Source: Lentimicrobium sp. L6
GTDB taxonomy: Bacteria; Bacteroidota; Bacteroidia; Bacteroidales; UBA12170
Assembly (NCBI RefSeq): GCF_013166655.1
Contig: NZ_JABKCA010000060.1
Location: forward strand, 1-33,755
Length of the DNA stretch: 33,755 nucleotides
Reading direction: 5' to 3'
Of this stretch, positions 1 to 8,466 are shown one piece after another. Made by a program: the position numbers and the translations under genes. The first letter of the stretch is position 1. Each line of letters begins with the position of its first letter. A model generated the notes under the pieces. It saw nothing but the letters and a program-made list of their open reading frames with translations, did no database searches and was not told the origin of the DNA.

Positions 1-61
1 AGTATTACAATTGAATAATTCGATTATACATTAGTGGTTATTTGAACACCTCAATTATACT

Positions 62-1105
62 TTATGAATTTAAATACTTGTTCAAATAATTCTCCACAGG
101 TTTTGGAAAAGCGTAATCCTTCAATTCTTCAAATTTTAGCTTTATAAAATCAGTAGAAGGTAATTCATCAATTATTATATATAGGAAGCGAATCTTTAAT
201 AAGCGATGAGTGAGCTTATGCTCCATCTCTTGCACACTTCTTATCTCAAATGGCTTATCTCCTATAAACTTCACAAAGTCTTCTCTAATAAGAATTTCCT
301 CCTCTGGAATTTGTGTTTCTGTTTCTATTAATGGCAATTGATAGAGTCCTTTCCATATATTCTCATGAATTCTTTTTTCAATCAATATTTCCTTTCCATT
401 GCTGAGGAGGATAAAATTCAAATAGCGTTCTTTAATTTTTAGTGTTTTGAGTTTAATGGGTAAGATATCTACTTTTTGGGAAGCAAAAGCAGTACAAGTA
501 TGCATTAAAGGACATTGCACACAATCAGGATTTTTGGGTTTACAAAATAGGGCACCAAACTCCATTATGGCCTGGTTATAGGTGGCAGCACGACTTTTTA
601 TCAATGATTTTTGCGCCAAAGCATCAAATTCTTTCTTTCCTAAAGTGGAATTTATGGGTGTTTCTATTCCAAAATATCGCGATAGAACCCTAAAAACATT
701 ACCATCCACCACGGCATAGGGCAAATCGAAGGCCATTGAGGCAATAGCAGCAGCGGTATAAGGACCAATTCCTTTTAATGCAATGATTTCTTTATAATCG
801 TCTGGAAAAATTCCTTGGTGTTGTTCAACAATTTGGTGAGCGGCAAATTTCATGTTTCTGGCACGACTATAATACCCCAAGCCTTCCCACATTTTAAGCA
901 CTTGATCTTCTGAGGCTTGATGTAAACTTTGCACATTTGGAAAAGCCTGTATAAAGCGGTGGTAGTAGGGTAGACCCTGTTCCACTCGAGTTTGCTGGAG
1001 TATAATCTCGGATATCCAAATGCGGTATGCATCCTTAGTATTTCGCCAAGGAAGAGCTCTTGCATTTTTTTCATACCAGTGGATTAGCGTATTTGAAAAT
1101 GTCAT
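62..1105 (-). CDS. mutY: A/G-specific adenine glycosylase MutY
   Basis: Base-excision repair enzyme that removes adenine mispaired with 8-oxoguanine. The frame extends upstream to a TTG at 1120; I prefer the ATG at 1105 (347 aa). Numbered from the TTG, the sequence shows catalytic Glu38 in SEIILQQT, the helix-hairpin-helix LKGIGPYTA (115-123), catalytic Asp139 in VVDGNVFR, and a C-X6-C-X2-C-X5-C [4Fe-4S] cluster (Cys193, 200, 203, 209), almost the same spacing as E. coli MutY. Residues 230-345 correspond to the NUDIX-like 8-oxoG recognition domain. Length is normal for the family. It is divergent from the HU gene and shares a ~130 bp intergenic region with it. Nothing looks broken. Confidence 0.96.
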   Translation of the reverse strand: MTFSNTLIHWYEKNARALPWRNTKDAYRIWISEIILQQTRVEQGLPYYHRFIQAFPNVQSLHQASEDQVLKMWEGLGYYSRARNMKFAAHQIVEQHQGIFPDDYKEIIALKGIGPYTAAAIASMAFDLPYAVVDGNVFRVLSRYFGIETPINSTLGKKEFDALAQKSLIKSRAATYNQAIMEFGALFCKPKNPDCVQCPLMHTCTAFASQKVDILPIKLKTLKIKERYLNFILLSNGKEILIEKRIHENIWKGLYQLPLIETETQIPEEEILIREDFVKFIGDKPFEIRSVQEMEHKLTHRLLKIRFLYIIIDELPSTDFIKLKFEELKDYAFPKPVENYLNKYLNS

Positions 1106-1163
1106 TTTTTGAGTAAACAAATTTATTTTGAGTTAATTAGCTAAAAATAATTTACAAATTTTA

Positions 1164-1193
1164 TTTGCAAAGTTGAAAAAAAATATATCTTTG
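1164..1193 (+). promoter_or_regulatory. Bacteroidota-type promoter for HU
   Basis: A TATCTTTG at 1186-1193 fits the TAnnTTTG -7 element, with a TTTG at 1164-1167 (18-base spacer) as -33 element. It lies 42 bases before the HU start codon. Assignment rests on the known Bacteroidota consensus; the start site is not proven. Confidence 0.65.
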
Positions 1194-1235
1194 CACCCCA
1201 TTTAGGAAAATAAAATTTTAAATAAATATAAGATC

Positions 1236-1520
1236 ATGACTAAAGCAGAAATCGTAGCAGATATTGCGAACAAAACAGGTATTGAAAAGATTGCTGTACA
1301 AAAAACTGTTGAAGCTTTCATGGATGCTATCAAAGACTCCATGGTTAACGGAGAAAATGTATATCTAAGAGGTTTTGGAAGTTTTGTAATCAAAAGAAGA
1401 GCAGAAAAAACTGGTAGAAACATTTCTAAGAATACTACTATCATTATTCCAGCTCATAATATTCCTTCATTCAAGCCAGCAAAGAGCTTTGTGGGTGAAG
1501 TGAAAAACAGCGTTAAATAA
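1236..1520 (+). CDS. HU-family DNA-binding protein
   Basis: Small nucleoid protein (94 aa) of the HU/IHF family; dimers bend and compact DNA. The start MTKAEIVADIANKTG, the central GENVYLRGFGSF and the beta-arm stretch ending IPSFKPAKSF (about residues 76-85) match the family over its full length. It is the first gene after the promoter at 1164-1193 and is followed after 16 bases by the 29-codon basic protein, so the two are probably co-transcribed up to the terminator at 1642-1675. HU versus IHF-like cannot be decided from sequence alone, since Bacteroidota carry several paralogues. Confidence 0.95.
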   Translation: MTKAEIVADIANKTGIEKIAVQKTVEAFMDAIKDSMVNGENVYLRGFGSFVIKRRAEKTGRNISKNTTIIIPAHNIPSFKPAKSFVGEVKNSVK

Positions 1521-1536
1521 TTTAAACTTACTAGAT

Positions 1537-1626
1537 ATGCCTAGCGGAAAGAAAAGAAAAAGACATAAGATGTCTACGCACAAGCGTAAAAAACGTCTGA
1601 GAAAAAACAGACATAAGAAAAAATAA
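1537..1626 (+). CDS. 29-aa basic protein, bS22/mS38 (AURKAIP1/COX24) type
   Basis: A 29-residue protein beginning MPSGKKRKRHKMSTHKRKKR and ending in KNRHKKK. It is almost entirely Lys, Arg and His. The KRxKMxxHKRKKRLRKxRHK pattern is that of the AURKAIP1/COX24 family: mitochondrial mS38, bacterial bS22, a small-subunit rRNA-binding peptide. Bacteroidota genomes commonly carry a near-identical peptide. It starts 16 bases after the HU stop and is closed by the terminator at 1642-1675. Translation is supported by the intact frame and family match. A ribosomal location is inferred from the family. Confidence 0.85.
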   Translation: MPSGKKRKRHKMSTHKRKKRLRKNRHKKK

Positions 1627-1641
1627 TCTAAATTAGAAAAG

Positions 1642-1675
1642 CCAAGGTTATTTGTATAAATAGCCTTGGTTTTTA
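1642..1675 (+). terminator. Intrinsic terminator of the HU operon
   Basis: Stem of 12 base pairs (1642-1653 with 1658-1669, one T-G wobble), 4-base loop, then a T-run from 1670. The strongest pairs are CCAAGG/CCTTGG. It lies 16 bases after the stop of the 29-aa protein. Confidence 0.85.
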
Positions 1676-1728
1676 TTCTTCCCTTTCGAAAGAAAACAAA
1701 ATACTCCTTCCTTTTTTTCTTCCCAAAA

Positions 1729-1758
1729 CAACTAATCAAAGTGGTTAGTTGCATTTTT
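1729..1758 (+). terminator. Terminator-like hairpin in the rng leader
   Basis: CAACTAATC (1729-1737) pairs with GGTTAGTTG (1743-1751), giving 9 base pairs including one T-G wobble and a 5-base loop, followed by CATTTTTATATTT. It sits only 22 bases before the rng start and after another terminator, so it could act as an attenuator or an mRNA-stability element rather than a simple end of transcription. Confidence 0.6.
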
Positions 1759-1780
1759 ATATTTAAACGTTCCTAACTAA

Positions 1781-3331
1781 ATGAATAGAGAACTAGTTAT
1801 AAACTCTGGCCCCAACGAGGTAGAGATCGCCCTTTTGGAAGAAAACCAACTTGTTGAGCTGCATAAAGATAAAACCAATAGTAGTTTTTCTGTTGGAGAT
1901 ATCTATTTGGGTCGCGTCAGAAAAATCATGCCCGGTTTAAACGCCGCTTTTGTGGATGTGGGTTATGAACGCGATGCCTTTCTACATTATCTTGACCTTG
2001 GTCCCCAAGTACTTACATATAATAAATATATTCGAACTTTAATGAATGGAACTGGTGGCACAGATGTCTACCAGAGCATTAAACTCGAAAAAGACATTCA
2101 GAAAACAGGAAAAATCAATACAGTATTAAAACAAAACCAAAGTGTTTTAATACAAATTGCTAAAGAACCTATTTCTTCTAAAGGACCAAGAATTTCTACC
2201 GAGATATCATTTGCAGGTCGATATATGGTATTATTACCATTTTCCGACAAAATCAGCATCTCTCAAAAGATAAAAAGCGCAGAGGAAAGAAAAAGACTTA
2301 AACGATTAATCACAAGTATACGTCCTCCAAATTTTGGTGTGATAGTGCGTACCATGGCAGAAAACCGTATGGTAGCAGAGCTCGATACCGACCTCCGGAA
2401 CCTGGTTAAAAAATGGGAAAACGTATATCAGAAACTAGATCATAAGTCGAAACCACCAATGAAAGTGGTTAGTGAGTTGAACAGAACATCAACTATATTA
2501 AGAGATTTGCTCAACGAATCTTTCAACAGCATTAAAATCAATGAGCCTACCATAGCTGAAGAAATTAAATCTTTTGTTGAAAGAATTGCTCCGGGAAAAT
2601 CAAATATAGTCAACCTGATTAAAGGAAAAGCCATATTTGAGCAAACAGGAGTAGACAAGCAAATCAAATCTTCCTTCGGTAAAATTGTGACTATTAAAAG
2701 TGGAATTTATCTTATCATTGAACATACAGAAGCTATGCACGTTATTGATGTGAATAGTGGACATCGTGTGAATAAAGATAAATCTCAAGAAGATAATGCC
2801 CTCCAAACTAATATTGAGTCGGCTAGCGAAATTGCTCGACAATTGCGACTTAGAGATATGGGAGGAATCATAGTGATCGATTTTATCGATATGAACCAAG
2901 CAGCCAATAGAAGGGCATTATATGCTCATATGAAAGAAGAAATGGCAAAAGATCGTGCTAAGCACACCATCTTACCTCCTTCTAAATTTGGTTTGGTACA
3001 AATAACTCGTCAACGTGTACGCCCGGAAATGAATATTGAAATTCAGGAACAATGTCCGGTATGTAGTGGTTCTGGCGAGGTTACGCCAAGTGTTTTATTG
3101 ACCGATGATATTCAAAACAATTTGGCTTATCTTATCAATGAGCAAAATGAAAAATCATTAAAAATTGTTGTTCATCCATTTTTGTATGCTTATATCAGAA
3201 GCAAATTCCGTCATGTACAAAGAAAATGGTATAGGGAATTAAAAAGCTGGATAAAAGTAGAAGAAGACAGCTCTTACCATCAATTAGAGTATCATATCTT
3301 CAATAAAATAGATGAGGAAATCAAGCTTTAA
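1781..3331 (+). CDS. rng: Ribonuclease G/E family endoribonuclease
   Basis: Endoribonuclease of the RNase E/G family (516 aa), acting in rRNA maturation and mRNA turnover. The S1 RNA-binding segment is at about 37-125, interrupted by an insert near 75-115, a common feature in Bacteroidota. Catalytic aspartates are D323 in VIDVNSG and D367 in IVIDFID. The zinc-link CPVC is at 425-428. The length fits RNase G without the long scaffold tail of RNase E. A terminator-like hairpin lies just upstream and I saw no clear promoter between it and the HU operon, so expression may depend on read-through or leader control. The next gene starts 3 bases after the stop. Confidence 0.94.
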   Translation: MNRELVINSGPNEVEIALLEENQLVELHKDKTNSSFSVGDIYLGRVRKIMPGLNAAFVDVGYERDAFLHYLDLGPQVLTYNKYIRTLMNGTGGTDVYQSIKLEKDIQKTGKINTVLKQNQSVLIQIAKEPISSKGPRISTEISFAGRYMVLLPFSDKISISQKIKSAEERKRLKRLITSIRPPNFGVIVRTMAENRMVAELDTDLRNLVKKWENVYQKLDHKSKPPMKVVSELNRTSTILRDLLNESFNSIKINEPTIAEEIKSFVERIAPGKSNIVNLIKGKAIFEQTGVDKQIKSSFGKIVTIKSGIYLIIEHTEAMHVIDVNSGHRVNKDKSQEDNALQTNIESASEIARQLRLRDMGGIIVIDFIDMNQAANRRALYAHMKEEMAKDRAKHTILPPSKFGLVQITRQRVRPEMNIEIQEQCPVCSGSGEVTPSVLLTDDIQNNLAYLINEQNEKSLKIVVHPFLYAYIRSKFRHVQRKWYRELKSWIKVEEDSSYHQLEYHIFNKIDEEIKL

Positions 3332-3334
3332 GAC

Positions 3335-3949
3335 TTGGGAAAACAACTAGCGATATTTATAAGTTACCTATTCCACCCTTTGTGGATGCCATTGTATGTG
3401 ATGTTGATTTTTTGGAATATCAACACCAAGGCTATGTTTATTAGCAACGATGTGGTTTGGCTATATATATTGCTAGTTGTTTTTATTAATACCCTCCTCA
3501 TTCCCGTTTTGCTTTTTTGGATGATGAAGCGATTAAACATCATCGAAAGTTTGCACCTCGATTCACAAAAAGACCGCTTCTATCCCTTTGCCATCATTGG
3601 CATTTTTTATTTAACCACCTGGTATGTTTTCAGTAGATTAGAGATATTCACCTATCTTTCTTTGGTATTTGTCATTGCTGCTATTTTGGTATTTTTGGCA
3701 TTAGCTATCAATTTATTCTGGAAAATATCTATCCACAGCATGTCTATGGGTGCCATGAGTATTGCTGTTCTATATTTAACTGCCGTGCATTTTATTGATG
3801 CAGCATGGCCTGTTTATTTGGTGTTTATCATGAGTGGATTGGTAGGTTATGCCCGATTAAAACTCAAGGCTCATTCCTCGTCACAAGTATATGTAGGCTT
3901 CGTTTTAGGCATGCTAGCTGTTACTATATTCTTTTTTAGCCTCCTCTAG
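3335..3949 (+). CDS. Integral membrane protein of unknown function
   Basis: Predicted polytopic inner-membrane protein of 204 aa with about six hydrophobic helices (roughly 5-25, 38-62, 84-101, 105-130, 138-172 and 184-203). It starts with TTG at 3335, three bases after the rng stop, so it is translationally linked to rng; an ATG 17 codons in would remove part of the first helix. It begins with a SYLFHPLWMPLY stretch that I have seen as a feature of small Bacteroidota membrane proteins annotated as hypothetical. A WKISIHSMSMGAM segment faintly recalls PAP2-type proteins, but the PAP2 catalytic signatures are absent. I assign no function. Confidence 0.75.
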   Translation: MGKQLAIFISYLFHPLWMPLYVMLIFWNINTKAMFISNDVVWLYILLVVFINTLLIPVLLFWMMKRLNIIESLHLDSQKDRFYPFAIIGIFYLTTWYVFSRLEIFTYLSLVFVIAAILVFLALAINLFWKISIHSMSMGAMSIAVLYLTAVHFIDAAWPVYLVFIMSGLVGYARLKLKAHSSSQVYVGFVLGMLAVTIFFFSLL

Positions 3950-4134
3950 GACCCTTTTTTAACTCATCAATTATACCACATTTTCAATTTATTCTTTTTT
4001 TTCACCTCTACAATGAATTATAAATAGGCTGTTATTTAATTAGTTATAAATTTTTCATTCTCTACAACCTACTTTACTATTTCCTTTTTAATATGGTTTA
4101 GACTTACACGTTTATATAGAATTTACAATTAAAC

Positions 4135-4142
4135 TACCTTTG
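4135..4142 (+). promoter_or_regulatory. -7 element upstream of the DUF47/PiT pair
   Basis: TACCTTTG matches TAnnTTTG. A TTTA at 4111-4114 lies 20 bases upstream as a weak -33 element. The start codon of the DUF47 gene is 23 bases further on. The rest of the 216-base gap is AT-rich with no other recognisable feature. Confidence 0.55.
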
Positions 4143-4165
4143 CTAGGTACATTAAATGAAAGCTT

Positions 4166-4810
4166 ATGTTATTCAAAACTGCCAAATCTATTATTCTTAG
4201 AATTGATGAATTTATCGATACTATTGAACAAAGTATTCTCGTTTTCCGATCTGGAGTAAATGATTATATCATTAAAGATGAGCATAATTTCCAATATAAT
4301 TTTGATAAGCTAGACAAGCTAGAAGCACGAGCGGATAAATTACGCAGATCCATAGAAAATGAATTGATATTAAAGTCTTTATTGCCTGCGCATCATGTAG
4401 AGATTTTGCAACTCATTGATAAAATGGATGATGTAGCAGATATTGCCAAGGAAAACCTGGGTCAATTCGATGCTGAAATCCCTATGATTCCCAGTGAGTT
4501 GAATAACGATTTATTACGATTAACAGAAACCAGTGTGAAAGCTGCAGAAATGGTGATTCCGGCTTGTAGAGCCATCTTTATAGATCCTAATCATGTGAAG
4601 GACAAGCTCAATAAAGTTTATTATTATGAGAAAGAAACGGATAAACTGGCTATTGAGTTCAAAAGGAAAGTATTTAGAGATGTGGAAGGATTAAAGCTTT
4701 CTGAAAAATTCCATTTGCGATATTTTAGTTTACATATCGAAAACATCTCTGATAAGGCAGAAGAGATAGCAGATTTATTAACCTCTATGGCCATTAAATT
4801 CAGGATATAA
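4166..4810 (+). CDS. DUF47/PhoU-like phosphate transport regulator
   Basis: Protein of 214 aa that is helical throughout and fits the DUF47 (TIGR00153, PhoU-like) family. Typical stretches are DEFIDTIEQS near the start, the DKLDKLEARADKLR helix, LIDKMDDVADIAKENL around 90-106, and YYEKETDKLAIEFKR near 150. Family members are encoded next to PiT permeases and are thought to modulate them. Here the stop codon directly abuts the permease start codon (4811), so translational coupling is likely. The protein is cytoplasmic. The precise role (brake on uptake or signalling) is known only by analogy with PhoU. Confidence 0.92.
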   Translation: MLFKTAKSIILRIDEFIDTIEQSILVFRSGVNDYIIKDEHNFQYNFDKLDKLEARADKLRRSIENELILKSLLPAHHVEILQLIDKMDDVADIAKENLGQFDAEIPMIPSELNNDLLRLTETSVKAAEMVIPACRAIFIDPNHVKDKLNKVYYYEKETDKLAIEFKRKVFRDVEGLKLSEKFHLRYFSLHIENISDKAEEIADLLTSMAIKFRI

Positions 4811-6619
4811 ATGATACTATTCTTTTTATCGAGTGGATTGTTTTTGGGTTGGTCATTAGGAGCCAATGATGCGGCCAACGTATTTGGTTCTGCTGTGGGC
4901 AGTAAAATGGTGAACTTTAGAAAAGCAGCCATAGTTGCCAGTGTATTTGTGATACTTGGTGCTGTTATTCAAGGAGCAGGAGCATCGCATACATTAGGTA
5001 AACTCGGAAGTGTGAGTGCTTTGGCTGGAGCTTTTACCGTAGCGCTTTCTGCTGCGATTACGGTTTTTGCCATGACCAAATGGAAAGTTCCAGTATCCAC
5101 ATCACAAGCCATTGTTGGCGCCATTATCGGATGGAATTTTTATACTGGAAACCCCACCGATTATCATTCTCTAACAAAAATTGTAACCACGTGGGTAGCA
5201 GGACCTATATTGGGTGGTGTTTTTGCGGTTATTATTTATTATTTATTATCCTCCTGGTTAAATAGAGCAAAACTGCATATGGTCAAGCTCGATGCTTATT
5301 TACGTTTTGGTTTATTGGCCGTTGGGGCCTTTGGTTCCTATGCATTGGGCGCCAATAATATTGCCAATGTGATGGGTGTTTTTGTTCCTTCGATAAATCT
5401 AGATCCTATCGATTTTGGCCTTTTTGTTTTATCTGGAGCGCAGCAATTATTTTTCGTGGGTGGTTTGGCCATTGCTTTTGGTATTATTACTTATAGCAGA
5501 CGAGTAATGGAAACCGTGGGTAACGATTTAATGGAATTGAGCCCCGTTTCAGCCTTAGTTGTTGTGTTTTCTCATTCCATGGTTCTCTTTGTATTTAGTT
5601 CTCAAGGCCTTTCTAATTTTATGCAATCTATAGGTCTTCCTGCTATTCCATTGGTTCCGGTTTCTAGTTCTCAAGCTATAGTGGGCGCAATTATTGGTCT
5701 GGGTCTTTTAAAAGGAGGACGTAATGTAAATTGGAAAACCTTAGGAAGTATTTCTATAGGTTGGATTACCACTCCTATTATTGCTGGATTATTGGCATTC
5801 CTATCTTTATTTTTCGTGAATAATGTATTTCGTTTAGAAGTGGAAAATAAAGAAAATATCAGCATCGTAAAAGAACATACTCAAGTCTCTAGTATACCAA
5901 ATGATTCAATAAAATCATCCTCCAAAATTATACAAAATAAACATGATTTAAAACCAGTAATCATTGAAAAAGAGTCTCCTTCTATTTTCTTCTATGTGAC
6001 ACCTACAGTATTATTTTTAATTCTTATTATTATGGTGATAGTCTTTCTGTTAAGAAGAAAACTACTCATTAAAAAGCATTTAGAAGAAATGGAGGAGCAG
6101 AAAACTATTATTAAAAGTTTGCAAAAGCAAGTGGAATCTTTTCAACAAAAAACTGATGTGGTGAGTAAGGAAATGGAGAGCGACATTAAATATAAAAAGA
6201 AACAAATGATGACTTTAGCTCTTAATATTATTCAGAAAAACGATTTCATACAAAACTTAAGAACAAAAGTGCTCAAGCTTAAGTCTTCTGCTACTAATGT
6301 AGCAACACAAAAAGGCTTGCAAAAATTATCTATGGTCATCAACGAGCATCTATACCTGGATAAAGATAGAAAAACCTTCCAGTTATATGTAGAAGATTTG
6401 CATCTTGATTTCTATCAAAAGCTCGATGAAAATTATAGCAGTCTTACCAGTAATGAGAAAAGACTTTGTGCATTATTACGCTTAGAATTGTCTTCAAAAG
6501 AGATCGCTTCTATTTTAAATATTTCACCAAAAAGTGTGGAGATGAATAGATATAGATTACGCAAGAAAATGCAAATTTCTGCTAGCGAAAACCTAACAGA
6601 AATCATTATGAAAATATAA
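4811..6619 (+). CDS. PiT-family phosphate permease fused to a LuxR-type HTH tail
   Basis: Inner-membrane inorganic phosphate transporter (PF01384) in residues 1-340. Both inverted-repeat signatures are present: GANDAANVFGSAVG at 17-30 and GANNIANVMGVFVP at 180-193, each paired with a PVS(T/S)SQAIVGA stretch (94-104 and 283-293). The protein is 602 aa, much longer than typical single-domain members. The tail shows a polar linker (345-390), one extra membrane helix (about 392-414), a coiled coil (about 420-465), a helical stretch, and a C-terminal helix-turn-helix (545-587) with SSKEIASILNISPKSVEMNR, the GerE/LuxR pattern. The tail resembles the C-terminus of Bacteroidota TPR-LuxR regulators. 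The frame is continuous with no sign of joining error. It may be a transporter that also signals to DNA, like membrane-bound one-component regulators. Confidence 0.9.
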   Translation: MILFFLSSGLFLGWSLGANDAANVFGSAVGSKMVNFRKAAIVASVFVILGAVIQGAGASHTLGKLGSVSALAGAFTVALSAAITVFAMTKWKVPVSTSQAIVGAIIGWNFYTGNPTDYHSLTKIVTTWVAGPILGGVFAVIIYYLLSSWLNRAKLHMVKLDAYLRFGLLAVGAFGSYALGANNIANVMGVFVPSINLDPIDFGLFVLSGAQQLFFVGGLAIAFGIITYSRRVMETVGNDLMELSPVSALVVVFSHSMVLFVFSSQGLSNFMQSIGLPAIPLVPVSSSQAIVGAIIGLGLLKGGRNVNWKTLGSISIGWITTPIIAGLLAFLSLFFVNNVFRLEVENKENISIVKEHTQVSSIPNDSIKSSSKIIQNKHDLKPVIIEKESPSIFFYVTPTVLFLILIIMVIVFLLRRKLLIKKHLEEMEEQKTIIKSLQKQVESFQQKTDVVSKEMESDIKYKKKQMMTLALNIIQKNDFIQNLRTKVLKLKSSATNVATQKGLQKLSMVINEHLYLDKDRKTFQLYVEDLHLDFYQKLDENYSSLTSNEKRLCALLRLELSSKEIASILNISPKSVEMNRYRLRKKMQISASENLTEIIMKI

Positions 6620-6828
6620 ATAAATATTTGAAATAGTAGGGTGTAAAAGTATTATAAAGTACTGATAAACAAAGCATAAATTATACATTGTAGAGATGGT
6701 GATGGAAATAAATAAAATGCAGAATTAAATTGTAGAAACAGAGTAGTAGTAGATAATTTGTGATACTGCTGTTAAGTCTTGTTCTTTGGTAAAAATTCAA
6801 AATTTTATTATTGACTAATATAAACATT

Positions 6829-8448
6829 ATGAAAAAATTAAAATTACAAAGCCTTATTGTTTTATTGTTGATGGCACTCATTCTACCCCTATCGGGAATG
6901 GCACAAACAAGAACTATAAAAGGTACTGTTTATGATGAAGACGGAAAACCTCTTTCCGATGTTAAAGTTAGAATTAGAGGCGCTTCTAAAGTAGCCGTTG
7001 TTACAGATGCAAATGGTTTCTATACTCTTGAAGTGGATGAATTCACAAGTGAGATTCTATATTTTGATAAAGAAGATTATGACAGAAGAGAAATCGATGT
7101 GAAAGGCGAGGATGTTCTGAATGTAAAGTTATATTCTGATGTAAGATATAACGCCTATGGTGCTAAAGTAGACAGGGAGCCTGCCACAGTGGAGTTTCGA
7201 AATGGGATTTTAAATTTTGAAACTGCCGACCAGAATTTTAAGCTTTGGTTCGATAATCGTGTTTATGTTGATTTTGCTTATTTCCCTACAAAAGATGTTT
7301 ACAATCCAATTGGAAATGGGGTGAATATCCGTAGAGCACGATTTGCCATGAAAACTAGAGTACATAAAAACTGGTATGGTGAAATTGACTTAGATTTTGC
7401 CGGTTCTGCTATTGAAATGAAGGATATGATAGTAGGTTATTACTTTATGAAAGATGGTAAAGATTATGCACACATTAGAGTAGGTCATTATAAGGAAAAC
7501 TTCTCTATGGAGACTACTACGACTTCACGTTATGTGACTTTCATTGAGCGTTCTTTAGTAAGTAAAATGGCTCCTTCTCGTCACATTGGTGCTTCTTATA
7601 CTCAGTGGGGTAAAAAATGGTTATTTATTGGAGGTTTATATTTCCAAGCACAAGGTGAAAATGAAGAAGTGATTTGGTCGCAAGATAAGAACAAAGCCGC
7701 AGGACTAGACGAAGGATATTCTGCTACTTTTAGAGGGGTTGTAACACCACTTAATGATAATGAAAAAGTATTACATATTGGTGCAGCTTATTCATACAGA
7801 ACCCCTAAAACTTCTGCTGAAGTTTATAAAGGATACCGATACAGCACTCGTAGTTTTACATCTATCAATAGAAAGAAATATTTAGATACAGACGATATTG
7901 CTAATGTTGAAACTCAACAGCTTTATGGTATTGAATTGGCCGGTGCTTATAAAAACTTCTTCTTTCAATCGGAATATATTGGAACACAATTAAACGGAAC
8001 TGAGCTTAACAAAGAAGTTGGTGTAGAAAAAGGTTATATCGATGGTGCTTATGCACAAGTAGGATGGCTTATTTTCGGAGGTAAGTATAATTATAACACT
8101 AAAGAGGGTGAATTCACTCAAATTACCAGAGGTAAAGATTGGGGAGACTTAGAATTGGCTTTCCGTTTCGATTATGTGAATGCCAACGATTTTGATGCTA
8201 AAATATATGGTGGAGCTGCTAATGGCTATTCTGTGGGTCTTAATTATCATGTAAATAGTAATGTGAAATTGATGCTAAACTATAACTATGTGGATCATGA
8301 CAGATATGCCAATGGAAAAGGTAAACTCTATATTGGTCACGATGTGAATGGTGAATTAACTAAAGATTTTACTCAGGCTGTGGAAGCAAAGGGTGATGGC
8401 GGAGACGATTACGGAATTATTCAAGCACGAGTTGAAATCGATTTCTAA
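6829..8448 (+). CDS. Phosphate-selective porin O/P family protein with carboxypeptidase-regulatory-like N-domain
   Basis: Outer-membrane beta-barrel of 539 aa. The frame extends to a TTG at 6811; the ATG at 6829 gives a clean signal peptide (MKKLK, hydrophobic core to about residue 20, likely cut after MA25). Residues about 28-105 form a carboxypeptidase-regulatory-like fold (GTVYDEDGKPLSDVKVRI). The barrel follows and ends in an aromatic residue (VEIDF). The segment INIRRARFAMKTRVHKNW-like and EIDLDFAG match PF07396 (OprO/OprP). The N-terminal domain is unusual for Gram-negative OprP but common in Bacteroidota outer-membrane proteins. It begins 209 bases after the PiT gene and heads the unit running to 12714. 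Phosphate as the substrate is inferred from family and neighbours. Confidence 0.85.
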   Translation: MKKLKLQSLIVLLLMALILPLSGMAQTRTIKGTVYDEDGKPLSDVKVRIRGASKVAVVTDANGFYTLEVDEFTSEILYFDKEDYDRREIDVKGEDVLNVKLYSDVRYNAYGAKVDREPATVEFRNGILNFETADQNFKLWFDNRVYVDFAYFPTKDVYNPIGNGVNIRRARFAMKTRVHKNWYGEIDLDFAGSAIEMKDMIVGYYFMKDGKDYAHIRVGHYKENFSMETTTTSRYVTFIERSLVSKMAPSRHIGASYTQWGKKWLFIGGLYFQAQGENEEVIWSQDKNKAAGLDEGYSATFRGVVTPLNDNEKVLHIGAAYSYRTPKTSAEVYKGYRYSTRSFTSINRKKYLDTDDIANVETQQLYGIELAGAYKNFFFQSEYIGTQLNGTELNKEVGVEKGYIDGAYAQVGWLIFGGKYNYNTKEGEFTQITRGKDWGDLELAFRFDYVNANDFDAKIYGGAANGYSVGLNYHVNSNVKLMLNYNYVDHDRYANGKGKLYIGHDVNGELTKDFTQAVEAKGDGGDDYGIIQARVEIDF

Positions 8449-8466
8449 TTATTGATAATCAAAAAA

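Noticed and set aside
3335-3949. PAP2 phosphatase call for the membrane protein after rng
   Set aside because: The three PAP2 signature motifs (KxxxxxxRP, PSGH, SRxxxxxH) are not present; only a faint likeness around an SIHSMSMG stretch.
5673-6619. The HTH tail of the PiT permease as a separate downstream gene joined by error
   Set aside because: The frame is continuous across the junction, and I saw no internal start or ribosome site convincing enough to split it. A single fused gene is the simplest reading.
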